Of a DNA stretch of 64,000 nucleotides, positions 37,419-44,741 are shown one piece after another. The stretch spans positions 186,001-250,000 of the forward strand of contig NZ_JAGSYI010000003.1 of NCBI RefSeq assembly GCF_025685625.1. The letters run 5' to 3'. The first letter of the stretch is position 1, and each line of letters starts with the position of its first letter. The notes under the pieces were generated by a model. It worked only from the letters and a program-made list of their open reading frames with translations, had not been told where the DNA came from and did no database searches. Origin of the DNA: Acidicapsa acidisoli. GTDB taxonomy: Bacteria > Acidobacteriota > Terriglobia > Terriglobales > Acidobacteriaceae. The position numbers and the translations under genes are program-made.

Positions 37419-38753
37419 CTATTCGATCATAATGCGCGGACGGCTGGCGACGGTCGACTCGCGCTCAGAGTCAAATGGCCCGGATTCATCCGGTTCGGAT
37501 TCGAGAGACGAATCCATGCCGGAGAGTTCGACCAGAAGGGACTGCGGCCGGCGCAATCCAACTACCTCGTCCAGAATGCGGTCGGCTAGCTTGCGCTTGG
37601 ACATTTCGGGGAAATCGATAGCGGTTGTCGCGGTCAGGAATGTGGCTCCGTTCCAATCGGAATCGAAGCCGACGCCTTCGCGGGAGACGTCGTTGACGAC
37701 GATGGCGTCGACGCCTTTGCGCAGCAGCTTGGCGCGGCCATTTTCGAGCTGATTCTCGGTTTCGGCCGCGAATCCGACGATGAGCTGACCCGGACGGCGC
37801 TTGCGGACAACTTCGGCAAGGATGTCTTCGGTGGGCTGAAACTCGATAGTCATGGGACCGGTTCGCTTGAGTTTCTGGCCTGCGACGATGCTGGGTTTGT
37901 AATCGGCGACCGCGGCGGATTTGATGACCAGTGTGGCCTCGGGCATGCGGTTCAGGACGGCCTCGCGCATTTCGTCGGCTGTCGTAACCTTTACCAGCTC
38001 GCAGTGGGCCGGAGGGTACAGAGCGGACGGCGCGGAAACGAGAATGACTTTGGCGCCGCGGCTCTGAGCTGCCTCCGCAAGAGCGTAGCCCATTTTGCCG
38101 CTGGAACGGTTGCCGAGGAAGCGCACTGGGTCGAGGGCTTCGCGTGTTCCTCCGGCAGTGATGAGAACGACTTCGCCTGCGAGATCGTGGCTGCGTCCGA
38201 GGGCGTTCAGGACTGCCGTGGCGATGAATTCAGGCTCGGCCATGCGGCCGGGCCCAACCATGCCGCAGGCGAGTTGCCCTGAACCTGGCTCGATGACTCG
38301 GACTCCGCGCTGGCGCAGCGTCTCAAGATTGGCCTGGGTTGCGGGGTGCTCCCACATGTTCACGTTCATCGCCGGCGCTACGAGCACGGGTGCGGTGGTG
38401 GCGAGATACATCGTGGTCAGGAAGTCGTCGGCGAAACCATGGGCAAACTTGGCCAGGATGCCAGCAGTGGCTGGTGCTACGACGAGCGCATCGGCCCATT
38501 GGGCCTCGGCGATATGCTCGATGCTGGCGTCGAAGTTGGCGTCGCCTGAGCCGGTGCCGTCTTCGGGAGACGGCCAGAGACTTGTGATGACTTTGTGGCC
38601 GGTGAGCGCCGCGAAGGTGAGCGGTTGGATGAATCGCTGGGCTGAATCGGTCATCACGACGCGCACTTCAAGTGCTTGTTTCTGAAGGGCGCGCACCAAT
38701 TCCGCCGCCTTGTATGCCGCAATTCCACCCGAAACGCCGACCATCACCTTCAT
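37419..38753 (-). CDS. coaBC: Bifunctional phosphopantothenoylcysteine decarboxylase / phosphopantothenate-cysteine ligase
   Basis: This 444-residue CoA-biosynthesis enzyme has an N-terminal FMN-binding decarboxylase (VMVGVSGGIAAYKAAELVRA; SIEHIAEAQWADALVVAPAT with the catalytic His; PAMNVNMWEHPATQAN; LACGMVGPGRMAEPE with the active-site cysteine). The C-terminal CTP-dependent ligase shows VLITAGGTREALDPVRFLG, NRSSGKMGYALAEAA, KSAAVADYKP and FAAETE. ATG 38753 is the correct start. The frame to 38801 is fortuitous. The C-terminal 25 residues (SLESEPDESGPFDSERES) are acidic and absent from most family members. It is part of the minus-strand cluster with rpoZ and gmk. Confidence 0.95.
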   Translation of the reverse strand: MKVMVGVSGGIAAYKAAELVRALQKQALEVRVVMTDSAQRFIQPLTFAALTGHKVITSLWPSPEDGTGSGDANFDASIEHIAEAQWADALVVAPATAGILAKFAHGFADDFLTTMYLATTAPVLVAPAMNVNMWEHPATQANLETLRQRGVRVIEPGSGQLACGMVGPGRMAEPEFIATAVLNALGRSHDLAGEVVLITAGGTREALDPVRFLGNRSSGKMGYALAEAAQSRGAKVILVSAPSALYPPAHCELVKVTTADEMREAVLNRMPEATLVIKSAAVADYKPSIVAGQKLKRTGPMTIEFQPTEDILAEVVRKRRPGQLIVGFAAETENQLENGRAKLLRKGVDAIVVNDVSREGVGFDSDWNGATFLTATTAIDFPEMSKRKLADRILDEVVGLRRPQSLLVELSGMDSSLESEPDESGPFDSERESTVASRPRIMIE

Positions 38754-39031
38754 GCTTCGATTGTAACGCGAATGCAGATCGCGAAATTGAACGCTATGCA
38801 AGGTGACGACGCCGCCGGATTTGACTCCTTGCGGCGCTGATGGAACGCCCGCAAAGGTCTTCTGAGTTGACGTTAGTGGCTATCGCCTCTGCCTTTACAG
38901 GCGAGTCATAGGAGAACGAGGTGAGCGTCAGATTGCTTCTTGATCAGAAAGGAAAGGGCCGGTTGGGAAACCGGCCGTGATCTTAGGCTATATACCTGGT
39001 GGGCGACGTTGTCGGGGTGACGCGGCAGCGA
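38754..39031. other. Intergenic region between coaBC and rpoZ
   Basis: This 278-bp gap has no gene. It contains the rpoZ terminator at 38957-38976 and a weaker CGCCGC/GCGGCG hairpin near 38810-38837. The promoter for coaBC-udg must be here if the terminator is effective. Confidence 0.5.
38957..38976 (-). terminator. Intrinsic terminator after rpoZ
   Basis: GGCCGGTT and AACCGGCC form an 8-bp perfect stem with a 4-base loop. On the minus strand it is followed by CTTTCCTTTCTG, a pyrimidine-rich tract. It lies 55 bp after the rpoZ stop. Confidence 0.65.
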
Positions 39032-39274
39032 TTAGATGGCGAGGATTGGGATTCCTGGATCTTCGATTGCCGGCTTTTCCGGTGGTGGACCGGTGTGAAC
39101 GTAAGCGATCTTCCCCGCCTGAATCTCTTCCTGTGCCAGGCGGCAGGCCTTGTTCGATTGGCTGCGGACCAGGGGGCTGGCTCCGCTTTGTATTTGACGG
39201 GCGCGACGTGCCGCCACCATGACTTTGCGATAGTTGGAGTCGAACTTGGTCTCAATCGGTAGATCGGGTGTCAT
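39032..39274 (-). CDS. rpoZ: RNA polymerase omega subunit
   Basis: This 80-residue protein stabilises the beta-prime subunit. Characteristic segments are KFDSNYRKVMVAARRARQIQ and KACRLAQEEIQAGKI, matching the omega N-terminal and central helices. ATG 39274 gives the usual length, and the upstream ATG at 39310 would overlap the gmk stop. The neighbour is gmk upstream, the common bacterial gmk-rpoZ order. The C-terminal tail is proline-rich. Confidence 0.92.
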   Translation of the reverse strand: MTPDLPIETKFDSNYRKVMVAARRARQIQSGASPLVRSQSNKACRLAQEEIQAGKIAYVHTGPPPEKPAIEDPGIPILAI

Positions 39275-39306
39275 CAATTGTCCTCCAAAACTTTGCTTTG
39301 CTATGG

Positions 39307-40029
39307 TCACAAAAGTGGATATTGGTGTGGGCCATCTCCAGGATCAATGCCAAAAGATTCAAGAACCGGTCGCAGGCGCTCCCGGGAGTTCACTTCGCGG
39401 CAGCCTTCCGCAATCTCAAGCTCCCGCTTTGTGCGCGGGTCGAGCGGCATGCCGTCCTGTTTCATTCTCTCCACCTGGACGATTGCTTCCAGTTGCGCTA
39501 CGGCTCGTTCCAGGACGTCGTTAATCAGAATATATCGGTATTGGCGGTAATTCTCAATTTCCTTGCTGGCCTCGTCCTGCCGCAGCTTCAGAACAGCTTC
39601 GTCAACGTGGCCCTCGGCACGGCTCCGATTGCGCAATCGCGTGCGTAAGACCTTTGGATTGGGGGGCATGACGAAGATACTGACGGCTTCGGGGATTTTT
39701 TGCCGCACCTGTTGCGCGCCCTGCACGTCGATATCGAGCAGCAGATCGCGTCCGGCGGCCGTTGCATCATCCAGCGACCGGCGTGCGGTTCCGTAGTAAT
39801 TGCCGAAGACTTCGGCGTGCTCCAGGAACTCGCCGGCGGCGATCATTCGCTCGAACTCTTCGCGAGTGGTGAAGTAGTATTCCCGGCCGTTTTGCTCGGA
39901 GCCGCGCGGCTGCCGCGTTGTCCACGAGATGGAGAAATCAAGGCCGCCCAACTGCGAACGCAGCGCGTTCACCAGTGTGCTCTTGCCCGAGCCCGAGGGC
40001 GCCGAAATGATAAAAAGAATTCCTGCCAC
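39307..40029 (-). CDS. gmk: Guanylate kinase
   Basis: This 240-residue enzyme phosphorylates GMP to GDP. Walker A is FIISAPSGSGKSTLVNAL. The GMP-binding segment is DFSISWTTRQPRGSEQNGRE and YYFTTREEFERMIAAGEFLE, then LLLDIDVQGAQQVRQ, and the lid is TRLRNRSRAEGHVDEAVLKL. The protein is about 30 residues longer than typical because of a charged C-terminal extension. It lies 32 bp upstream of rpoZ and 81 bp downstream of yicC. Confidence 0.96.
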   Translation of the reverse strand: MAGILFIISAPSGSGKSTLVNALRSQLGGLDFSISWTTRQPRGSEQNGREYYFTTREEFERMIAAGEFLEHAEVFGNYYGTARRSLDDATAAGRDLLLDIDVQGAQQVRQKIPEAVSIFVMPPNPKVLRTRLRNRSRAEGHVDEAVLKLRQDEASKEIENYRQYRYILINDVLERAVAQLEAIVQVERMKQDGMPLDPRTKRELEIAEGCREVNSRERLRPVLESFGIDPGDGPHQYPLL

Positions 40030-40110
40030 AGTCTCCTGATCTTTCTTACTAATCTTGTGATTCTAGCGAACCGGTTGTGCTGCGGAATGGGTGAAGAGAG
40101 AGTTGTCGTC

Positions 40111-41067
40111 CTACTCCAGGTTCTGAATCTGCTCGCGGGCCTTCTCAATCTCCGCCTTCATGGCCAGGCCCAACTCTGTTATGACAGTTCCCTTGCCCGC
40201 AATTCCAGCGGTTTTTGAGAGTAGTGTATTGGCTTCGCGATTCATCTCCTGCAAGAGGAAATCGAGCTTCTTGCCAGTTTCGCCGCCAGCTTCTAGAACG
40301 TCGCGGAAGTGCTGAATGTGCGTCTCCATGCGCGCAATTTCTTCGGAGATATCGCTGCGTTCGACCAGTAGGGCAACTTCTTCGAGCAGGCGCTGCCTGT
40401 TCACTCCAGCGCCGTTTCCGTCCGTGCCTACTGCTGCCTCGAGGCGTTCGGCGAGGCGCTGCTGATAGCGTAGTTCCACTTCGGGGCGCAACTCGGAGAC
40501 GCGCTTGACCGCTTCCGAGAGCCGGTCAAGCGTAGCGTGGAGAATCGCAGCGAGCGCCGATCCTTCGCGGAGACGCATCGTCTTGAGAGATGCAATGAGC
40601 GGGAGCACCTCTTCGAGGACGCTTGCTGTCAGCGCTACGTTGTCTTCGTCGTTTGAACGCGACTCGGCTTGCATGACGCCAGGCATGCGCAGAATGACAT
40701 TCAAATCCGGCTGCCCTTGCAGTTCAAACTCCTGCGCCGCGGCCTGGAATGCCTCGACGTAGCCGGCGACGAGTTCGCGATTGTAGCCGCCTTGCTGGTG
40801 GGCAATTCGATCGACGATGAGAGTAAGTTCGATGTGGCCGCGCAGCAGTTGCTCCTTGAGCACGCGACGCAACTCCATCTCGAGCGCATCAAGGCCCAAA
40901 GGCAGCCGCAGATGCAGATCGAGGAAGCGATGATTGACGCTCTTGATGGTGAGTGAGTAGTTCACGCGGCCATTCAACTCGACGGCGACACGCGCAAACC
41001 CGGTCATGGACGAGACCGGGGATGATCCAGCGGCTGCAACTTTGGGGGAAATGGGGGGAGTCGGCAT
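40111..41067 (-). CDS. yicC: YicC/YloC-family endoribonuclease
   Basis: This 318-residue protein has the YicC N-terminal domain (SSMTGFARVAVELNGRVNYS, IKSVNHRFLDLHLRLP) and the C-terminal domain (RMETHIQHFRDVLEAGGETG, KKLDFLLQEMNREANTLLSK). The E. coli and Bacillus homologues act in sRNA turnover and mRNA decay as hexamers. An N-terminal 20-residue proline/alanine tail is extra. The gene lies 8 bp downstream of the ABC exporter and upstream of gmk, a widely conserved yicC-gmk pairing. Confidence 0.94.
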   Translation of the reverse strand: MPTPPISPKVAAAGSSPVSSMTGFARVAVELNGRVNYSLTIKSVNHRFLDLHLRLPLGLDALEMELRRVLKEQLLRGHIELTLIVDRIAHQQGGYNRELVAGYVEAFQAAAQEFELQGQPDLNVILRMPGVMQAESRSNDEDNVALTASVLEEVLPLIASLKTMRLREGSALAAILHATLDRLSEAVKRVSELRPEVELRYQQRLAERLEAAVGTDGNGAGVNRQRLLEEVALLVERSDISEEIARMETHIQHFRDVLEAGGETGKKLDFLLQEMNREANTLLSKTAGIAGKGTVITELGLAMKAEIEKAREQIQNLE

Positions 41068-41075
41068 AGACGTGT

Positions 41076-42938
41076 TTATGTGGCGGCCTCCATTGGCACT
41101 ACAGTCTCCGGTAGGATACCTTCTACTCCGCCCAGGAATTGCAGCTCGTAGAGACGCTGGTAAGTCGGCGAAGTCTTGAGCAGTTCCTCGTGTGAACCGA
41201 TTGCGGTGATGCGTCCACTTTCAAGCACCACGGTGCGCGTAGCGCGGCGAACGGTGGAGAGACGATGTGCGATCACCACGACCGTCCGGCCCTGCATGAG
41301 GTTGCTCAGGGCGGCCTGTACGAGCGATTCGCTTTCTGTATCGAGCGCGGAGGTTGCTTCGTCGAGGATAAGGATCGGCGCGTTCTTCAATATGGCGCGC
41401 GCGATGGCGATTCGCTGCTTTTCGCCGCCGGAGAGCCGGAATCCTTTTTCGCCGATGACCGTATCGTAGCCCTGCGGCATGCGTAGGATGAAGTCGTGCG
41501 CCAGTGCGTGCCGCGCCGCCTGCTCGACCTGATCGCGCGGCTTCTCGGGCTGGCCGTATGCGATGTTGTTGTGCACGGTGTCGTTGAAAAGAATCGTTTC
41601 CTGCGTAACCTGGGCGATCTGCTTACGCAGGGAGTCAAGCGTCAGCGAACGCACGTCGTGGTCGTCAATCACAATGCGGCCGCCGCTTACATCGTAGAAG
41701 CGCGGGATGAGATTGACCAGGGTGCTCTTGCCTGCGCCGCTGGGGCCGACCAGTGCCAGCATCTCTCCGCGGCGGACTTCGAGATTAATCTGATGCAGAA
41801 TCTCGCATTCGCCCTCGTCGGTCGAATAGGCGAAGGTGACATTTTCAAAGGCGATCCTGTCGTGAAAGGGCTTGAGCGCGTGAGCAAAGGACTTTTCGCG
41901 CACGTCGTCTTCGATGTCCAGGAAGTTGAAGATCGAGAAAGACGCCCCCATGGCCTGCTGGAAGCTGTTATAGAAGAACGCGAACTTGCGGACCGGATCG
42001 TAGAGCTTGAAAAGCGCGATGATGAAGACGACGAAGGTCCCAACATCCATCCTGCCCGCTTTGATCTCGTTGCGCCCAACAAGGAGGAGCAGCGCAATCG
42101 CGACAGAGCCAATGACGTCCATGAGAGGTGAACTGATGGACTGAATGCGCACGGAGTGGAGGTTGGCGCGGAAGAGACGGCGCGCGGCTTTCTTGAAGCG
42201 CAGAATCTCCCATAGCTCGGTCGAAAAGGCCTTGACGATACGATTGCCGGTGATGGTCTCGTGAAGGATGTTCTGAATTTCAGCGACGCGGTCCTGACCG
42301 GTTCTTGTGCGCGTGCGGACGGAGCGGCCGATCTTGCGCGCGGAGGTGATGACGACCGGCACGAACAAGAGCAGGACCCAGCTCAGGCGGCCTCCGTAAG
42401 CGATGACCAGCGCGATGGTGAAGACGAAGGTGAAGGCCTGCTGCAGGAACTCGCCGAGCACGGCGGAAACGGCGGTCTGCACGCGCTCCACGTCATTGAT
42501 GAGCGTGGAGAGAATCGTTCCGGTCGGGTGCTTCGAAAAGAAGCCGGCGGAACTCTTCATGATGGTTTCGTAGAGATGATTGCGCAGGTCGGTGATCATG
42601 CCGTAACCGGCGTAGTTCACCAGATAAGTGCCGATGTAATCGCAAATGCCTTTTAACACCGTGGAGGCAATCAACGCGAAGGCTACAACTGTCCACGGAT
42701 TATGGAAGTGCGACGGAACGATCTTCATGAGATCGAACTGGTATGGACCGGGCAGCTTGGGAAACAGGGGAATGCTTGTGGTTCTGGCCCCTGGATTCAG
42801 GACGGGGCCGAAGATCGGCTGCAGAATGGCAAGCCGTAACGCCTCGAACAAGCCCACAGCGGCCAGCAGCACCACGCCAAGCAGCGACTGGAACCAGTAC
42901 GGCGCCGCATAGAGGCCGAGGCGAAAGAATCGCTTCAT
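41076..42938 (-). CDS. MsbA-like ABC exporter
   Basis: This 620-residue half-transporter carries six transmembrane helices in residues 1-330 and one nucleotide-binding domain. Walker A is ALVGPSGAGKSTLVNL, the signature GFRLSGGEKQRIAIARA, Walker B ILILDEATSALDTES, and the H-loop VVIAHRLSTVRRA. It should work as a homodimer. The MsbA type exports lipid A or lipids across the inner membrane, but the substrate is inferred only from overall similarity. It heads the minus-strand run yicC-gmk-rpoZ. Confidence 0.92.
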   Translation of the reverse strand: MKRFFRLGLYAAPYWFQSLLGVVLLAAVGLFEALRLAILQPIFGPVLNPGARTTSIPLFPKLPGPYQFDLMKIVPSHFHNPWTVVAFALIASTVLKGICDYIGTYLVNYAGYGMITDLRNHLYETIMKSSAGFFSKHPTGTILSTLINDVERVQTAVSAVLGEFLQQAFTFVFTIALVIAYGGRLSWVLLLFVPVVITSARKIGRSVRTRTRTGQDRVAEIQNILHETITGNRIVKAFSTELWEILRFKKAARRLFRANLHSVRIQSISSPLMDVIGSVAIALLLLVGRNEIKAGRMDVGTFVVFIIALFKLYDPVRKFAFFYNSFQQAMGASFSIFNFLDIEDDVREKSFAHALKPFHDRIAFENVTFAYSTDEGECEILHQINLEVRRGEMLALVGPSGAGKSTLVNLIPRFYDVSGGRIVIDDHDVRSLTLDSLRKQIAQVTQETILFNDTVHNNIAYGQPEKPRDQVEQAARHALAHDFILRMPQGYDTVIGEKGFRLSGGEKQRIAIARAILKNAPILILDEATSALDTESESLVQAALSNLMQGRTVVVIAHRLSTVRRATRTVVLESGRITAIGSHEELLKTSPTYQRLYELQFLGGVEGILPETVVPMEAAT

Positions 42939-43084
42939 TTCGCGCCGCTTTCGCCGGCGCTATCCCGGGGAACCGGTGGAATTGGCGCGAACTGTGCGGT
43001 TTGGCCCCACTGCATCTTTTTATTGTATCCGCGAACGGAAGATTCGCCGCAGCCGCCATTGGCAACAGGCCGCAAAACGGCGCG

Positions 43085-43125
43085 CCTCGCGGTCGCTCCG
43101 CAATATCTGCGGAGCGACCGCGAGG
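43085..43125 (-). terminator. Very stable 17-bp hairpin downstream of SDR gene
   Basis: CCTCGCGGTCGCTCCGC (43085-43101) and its exact complement GCGGAGCGACCGCGAGG (43109-43125) flank the loop AATATCT. On the minus strand it is followed by CGCGCCGTTTT, so it probably ends the SDR transcript 11 bp after its stop. Confidence 0.75.
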
Positions 43126-43136
43126 ACAAAGGCGCT

Positions 43137-43892
43137 TTACACCTGCACCATTCCACCGTCTACGAAAAGTTCAACGCCCGCGACGTAGCTTGAGTCGTCG
43201 GAGGCCAGGAAAACAACGGCTTTTGCTATCTCGTCGGGATCCCCCATCCGGCCTAAGGGAACCTGGGAGACGAGCGCGGCCTTTATTTGTTTGGCCTGCT
43301 CGATATCATTTCCGGCCAGGCCGTCGATTGCCGGGGTGTCGATGGGGCCGGGGCTGACGACGTTCACGCGAATTTTGCGGTCCTTGAGTTCGTTTGTCCA
43401 TGTGCGGGCAAAGGAACGGACAGCTGCCTTGGTTGCATTGTAGACGCCGAACGCGGGCATGCCTTTCACCGAGACGATGGAGGCGTTGAGCACAATCGTT
43501 CCTCCGTCAGGGATGAGCGGGAGGGCCTTTTGCACGGTGAATACAACGCCCTTTACGTTGACGTCGAAGGTCTTATCGAAGTGTTCTTCGGTGACCTGGT
43601 CAATGGTCGCGAATTCGCCGCTTCCGGCATTGGCGAAGAGAACATCGATGCGGCCGTGCTGCTGTTTGATTTCCGCATAGAGCTTATCGAGATCCGCCAG
43701 TTTTGCAGAGTCCGATTGAACTCCGGTTGCGCCGGGACCAAGCTGCTGGAGAGCAGCGTCGAGAGCCTCCTTGCGGCGTCCGGTGATGATTACTTGCGCT
43801 CCCTCGGTGAGAAAGCGCTTTGCGGTGGCAAGACCAATGCCGGAGGTCCCGCCTGTGATGAGTGCGATCTTTCCTTCAAGTTTTTTTGCCAT
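43137..43892 (-). CDS. Short-chain dehydrogenase/reductase
   Basis: This 251-residue classical SDR starts at ATG 43892 with GGAAAGAGAAG as ribosome-binding site; the ATG at 43946 is not supported. The NAD(P)-binding glycine motif is ALITGGTSGIGLATAKRF, NAG is in VLFANAGSG, the catalytic serine is in VLNASIVSVKG, and Y-x3-K in FGVYNATKAAV. PGPIDTPAI and YVAGVELFVDGGM complete the family. The arginine in ITGRRKE after beta-2 suggests NADP preference. Divergent from an ArsR-type regulator whose promoter region it shares, so it is probably repressed by that protein. Substrate unknown. Confidence 0.94.
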   Translation of the reverse strand: MAKKLEGKIALITGGTSGIGLATAKRFLTEGAQVIITGRRKEALDAALQQLGPGATGVQSDSAKLADLDKLYAEIKQQHGRIDVLFANAGSGEFATIDQVTEEHFDKTFDVNVKGVVFTVQKALPLIPDGGTIVLNASIVSVKGMPAFGVYNATKAAVRSFARTWTNELKDRKIRVNVVSPGPIDTPAIDGLAGNDIEQAKQIKAALVSQVPLGRMGDPDEIAKAVVFLASDDSSYVAGVELFVDGGMVQV

Positions 43893-43983
43893 GAAATCTT
43901 CTCTTTCCGGCTGGATGCCGCCTTCTCTGTTGAATTGTTGACCCATCGGACCTGCAAAAAGGACATCGGCCCGATATTTCTTT

Positions 43984-44002
43984 AGTTCTGAATTTATGAA
44001 CT
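43984..44002. promoter_or_regulatory. Candidate operator between SDR and ArsR-type gene
   Basis: AGTTC (43984-43988) and GAACT (43998-44002) form an inverted repeat, with a further GAACTA copy just to the right. It overlaps the -35 area of the plus-strand promoter, a fitting place for an autorepressor. It is inferred only from symmetry. Confidence 0.4.
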
Positions 44003-44003
44003 A

Positions 44004-44032
44004 TTGAACTACTTGTCAAGCACGGATATGAT
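44004..44032 (+). promoter_or_regulatory. Sigma-70-type promoter of ArsR-type gene (leaderless)
   Basis: TTGAAC (44004-44009), a 17-bp spacer, and TATGAT (44027-44032) give a near-consensus promoter. Transcription would start near 44039, two bases before the ATG at 44041. No ribosome-binding site precedes that ATG, so the mRNA is probably leaderless. Confidence 0.65.
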
Positions 44033-44040
44033 GAAAATCC

Positions 44041-44430
44041 ATGAGGCCCCTGTTTCATCCTTCGGTTGAAGATGTCAGCGTGGAAGCGATTCTCCACGCG
44101 CTCAGCGACCCTGTGCGCGTCGCCATCTTTGCCCAGATCGTGGGCTCGGATTGCTCGCACAATTGCTCGGAGTTTCTCAGCGTGAGCGAAAAGACTATCC
44201 CGAAGTCTACTCTTTCGCAGCACTTCAAGGCGCTGCGCGAGGCTGGGCTTATTCGCGGCGAGCGGAAGGGCGTTGAGATACACAACACCTCTCGCTGCAC
44301 CGAGGTGGACAAGCGGTTTCCCGGCCTAATCGCCGCAATTGTAGATGCGCATAGGATTCAATCGCAGGACAAGCAACGTCCGATACGCCCGAATGGCAAA
44401 AAGACGGATTCGCCGAAGGTAAAGGGCTAG
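44041..44430 (+). CDS. ArsR-type winged-helix regulator
   Basis: This 129-residue protein has an ArsR-like winged helix covering about residues 12-95: ILHALSDPVRVAIFAQIVG, then the recognition helix STLSQHFKALREAGLIRG and wing ERKGVEIHNTSR. The CSHNCSE cysteines at about 39-43 could form a thiol or metal site, but they are not the classic ArsR CVC motif. The C-terminal 25 residues are basic and disordered. It is divergent from the SDR, which it likely controls together with itself. Confidence 0.85.
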   Translation: MRPLFHPSVEDVSVEAILHALSDPVRVAIFAQIVGSDCSHNCSEFLSVSEKTIPKSTLSQHFKALREAGLIRGERKGVEIHNTSRCTEVDKRFPGLIAAIVDAHRIQSQDKQRPIRPNGKKTDSPKVKG

Positions 44431-44741
44431 GAAACAGCGCCTCGCCGACCATTGAGGGAACGGGTCGGGGGATGGAAGCGTATAGGTCTCTGTTCAGCGG
44501 TCGAAGGACCGGGCGCGTTGTCGTGTTCGTTCGTGGGCACGAGTGTCCGTTCGCGGACAGCGGAAGGTGTTGGACCGATTCGTGGATCACGCCCGAACTA
44601 TGCCAGATTTGCGCCATATCTATGCCATCCGACTGAATTCATGGGAGATGCGCTCCCGGACCATAACTTGATCGCAGCTGGGCCTTTGGAAGGCGACCTG
44701 CTGGAGGATGGAAGAGGAATTTGCCGGAGGTGCAGGGCTGG
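44431..44741. other. Intergenic region
   Basis: I see no gene, repeat or strong promoter in this 311-bp stretch. The next frame is open back to 44721, and a GGAGG at 44726 may act as ribosome-binding site for a start at 44742. Confidence 0.4.
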
